From contig JAISAA010000192.1 in assembly GCA_031266955.1 (NCBI GenBank), forward strand, positions 1-21,904: DNA of 21,904 nucleotides, in the 5' to 3' direction. A model generated the notes under the pieces. That model searched no databases, had not been told where the DNA came from, and saw only the letters and a list, made by a program, of their open reading frames with translations. Source of the stretch: Oscillospiraceae bacterium (GTDB lineage: Bacteria; Bacillota; Clostridia; Oscillospirales; Oscillospiraceae). Below are positions 20,316 to 21,904 of this stretch, piece by piece (positions within the stretch are counted from its first letter, which is position 1; each line of letters begins with the position of its first letter). The translations under genes were made by a program, and so were the position numbers.

Positions 20316-21904
20316 ATGTCAAAAATAATACAAGACGACGATATGCCGGCGGAGACCGCGCGGCCGCGGTACGAGAAGCTTCCGCTTATTGCGCTGAGGG
20401 GAATATGCGCGTTCCCCGGCGTGCTGCTGAATTTTGACGTCGAGCGCGATGTGTCCACCTCGGCGCTCGACGCCTCAGTGCATTATGACCGCCGAGTCAT
20501 ACTGATAGCGCAGCGCGATATAAGAAAAGAATCGCCGCGCCCGGAGGATCTGTACAAGATCGGCACGATATGTCAGGTCAGGCAGGTGCTCAAGGTCCCC
20601 GGCGGGGGCGTAAAGGCGCTCGTCGAGGGCGTCGCGCGGGCGAGGGTGCACGGCACGACGATCGAGCGCGGATATTATCTGGCGGAGGTCGAGGAAATAC
20701 CCGAAACGGCCCCGCGCAAAACGGCGAAGCTTGAGGCGATGACGCGCCGCGCCGTCGGGATGTTTGATACATACGCTTCGATGTCGAACGCAGTCCAGCG
20801 CGAAAGCGTGTTTCCGCTTTTCGGTATGACGGACGCCGGCGCGGTCGCGGACCATATCGCGCAGAATATGTTTGTGAGGCACGAGCAGAAGCAGCCCGTG
20901 CTCGAGGCGTTCAATCACACAAAGCGGATGGAGCTCGTATTCGAGCTTCTCGCGCACGAGCTTGAAATACAGAGCGTCGAAATGGAGATCGAGGGCGATC
21001 TGCGTGCGCGCCTTGAAGGCCAGCAGCGCGAGCATATACTGCGCGAGCGTATGCACGCCATACAGTCCGAGCTCGGCGACGAACGAGAGAGCGGCGGGGA
21101 CGACGAAATCTCGGAATACCGCCGCAAGATAGCGAAGCTCCGCGTCCCGAAGGAGATCACGGAGAAGCTGAATAAAGAGGTAGACCGCCTTGAAAAGCAG
21201 CACTTCGGTTCGTCGGAATCTGGCCTGCTGAGCACTTATCTCGATTTGTGCATAGGGCTCCCGTGGAACAAGACGACGACGGAGCGGCGCGATATAAACT
21301 CCGCGATCAAGACGCTGAACGACGACCATTTCGGTCTCGAAAAGGTAAAGGAACGCATAATTGAATTTTTAGCGGTGAAGCAGCTGAAGCCGGATCACAA
21401 GGGCACGATAATCTGTCTCATCGGTCCGCCCGGCGTCGGGAAGACGTCCGTCGCGATCTCGGTGGCAAAGGCGCTCAACCGCAAGCTCGCGAGAATTTCG
21501 CTCGGAGGCGTTCACGACGAGGCCGAAATTCGCGGACACCGAAAGACCTACGTCGGCGCGATGCCCGGACGTATAATCGACGCCGTAAACCGCGTCGGAA
21601 CAAGAAATCCGCTTATGCTGCTCGATGAGATCGACAAGCTCGGAAGCGATTACCGCGGCGACCCGTCAGCCGCGCTGCTCGAGGCGCTCGATCCCGAGCA
21701 AAACTACGCGTTCCGCGACCACTATCTTGAGCTGCCGTTCGATTTATCGGACACGATGTTTATCACGACGGCAAATTCGTCCTCGACGATCCCGCGCCCG
21801 CTGCTCGACCGTATGGAGGTCATCGAAATGTCGAGCTATACCGACATCGAAAAGCTCGAAATAGCCAAGCGCTATCTGCTGCCCAAGCAGCGCAAAAAGC
21901 ACGG
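20316..21904 (+). CDS. lon: ATP-dependent protease Lon (incomplete at window end)
   Basis: The first 529 codons of Lon are visible. The N-terminal substrate-binding domain begins YEKLPLIALRGICAFPGVLL, followed by a long coiled-coil region with LRERMHAIQSELG, then the AAA+ module with Walker A GPPGVGKT (370-377) and Walker B LLDEID (435-440). The sequence stops within the AAA+ module, so the C-terminal Ser-Lys protease domain is outside the window. GGGAGG is 5 bases before the ATG at 20316, and the gap after clpX is only 20 bases. Lon degrades damaged and regulatory proteins. Gene order fits the common tig-clpP-clpX-lon cluster. Confidence 0.96.
   Translation, partial: MSKIIQDDDMPAETARPRYEKLPLIALRGICAFPGVLLNFDVERDVSTSALDASVHYDRRVILIAQRDIRKESPRPEDLYKIGTICQVRQVLKVPGGGVKALVEGVARARVHGTTIERGYYLAEVEEIPETAPRKTAKLEAMTRRAVGMFDTYASMSNAVQRESVFPLFGMTDAGAVADHIAQNMFVRHEQKQPVLEAFNHTKRMELVFELLAHELEIQSVEMEIEGDLRARLEGQQREHILRERMHAIQSELGDERESGGDDEISEYRRKIAKLRVPKEITEKLNKEVDRLEKQHFGSSESGLLSTYLDLCIGLPWNKTTTERRDINSAIKTLNDDHFGLEKVKERIIEFLAVKQLKPDHKGTIICLIGPPGVGKTSVAISVAKALNRKLARISLGGVHDEAEIRGHRKTYVGAMPGRIIDAVNRVGTRNPLMLLDEIDKLGSDYRGDPSAALLEALDPEQNYAFRDHYLELPFDLSDTMFITTANSSSTIPRPLLDRMEVIEMSSYTDIEKLEIAKRYLLPKQRKKH

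Overview
The window reads as a chromosomal segment of a GC-rich member of the Firmicutes, most likely Clostridia and possibly an Oscillospirales-type gut lineage. This rests on strong GGAGG-type ribosome binding sites, TTGACA/TATAAT-type promoters, the rplS-lepB-rbgA-rnhB-yraN and tig-clpP-clpX-lon gene orders, and families such as zinc-ribbon SPFH and zinc-ribbon TIR proteins. No rRNA or tRNA gene was seen. The assignment is inferred from content only.

Region 1 (1-2104, minus strand) holds an incomplete unknown gene, a small one-helix membrane protein and a PutP-type sodium/solute symporter. A divergent promoter region (2105-2344) separates it from region 2. Region 2 (2345-5424, plus strand) is a tightly packed housekeeping operon: ribosomal protein L19, signal peptidase I, the ribosome-assembly GTPase RbgA, RNase HII and a YraN-type nuclease-fold protein.

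Region 3 (about 5488-12280) is the accessory core. A near-consensus promoter has a perfect inverted repeat overlapping its -10 box, and a leader of successive hairpins follows. Then come an SPFH protein bracketed by three zinc ribbons at each end, a four-helix membrane protein resembling YdjH, and a 986-residue protein joining a zinc ribbon, a TPR-like segment, a TIR domain and fifteen Sel1 repeats. A two-helix lysine-rich membrane protein and a YqeK-like HD phosphohydrolase follow. The first three genes overlap or nearly touch. The last two are visibly AT-rich and more loosely spaced, so they look separately acquired. I infer a membrane-attached stress or defence system in which the SPFH and membrane proteins form a platform and the TIR protein is the NAD-consuming or signalling effector. 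This is untested.

Region 4 (12281-13660) is a gene graveyard: a promoter-bearing 34-codon stub of an AAA ATPase, a small antitoxin-like gene, and a frameshifted and truncated zeta-toxin kinase. The zeta remnant runs into a roughly 390-bp element with 29-bp terminal inverted repeats. Region 5 (13663-15837) has threonine synthase, then about 690 bp of GC-rich non-coding repeats. Region 6 (15838-21904) has a metallophosphoesterase and the protein-quality-control cluster tig, clpP, clpX and lon; lon is cut by the window end. The gene-poor stretches share six copies of a GTAGGGG-flanked palindrome whose arms differ but stay paired.
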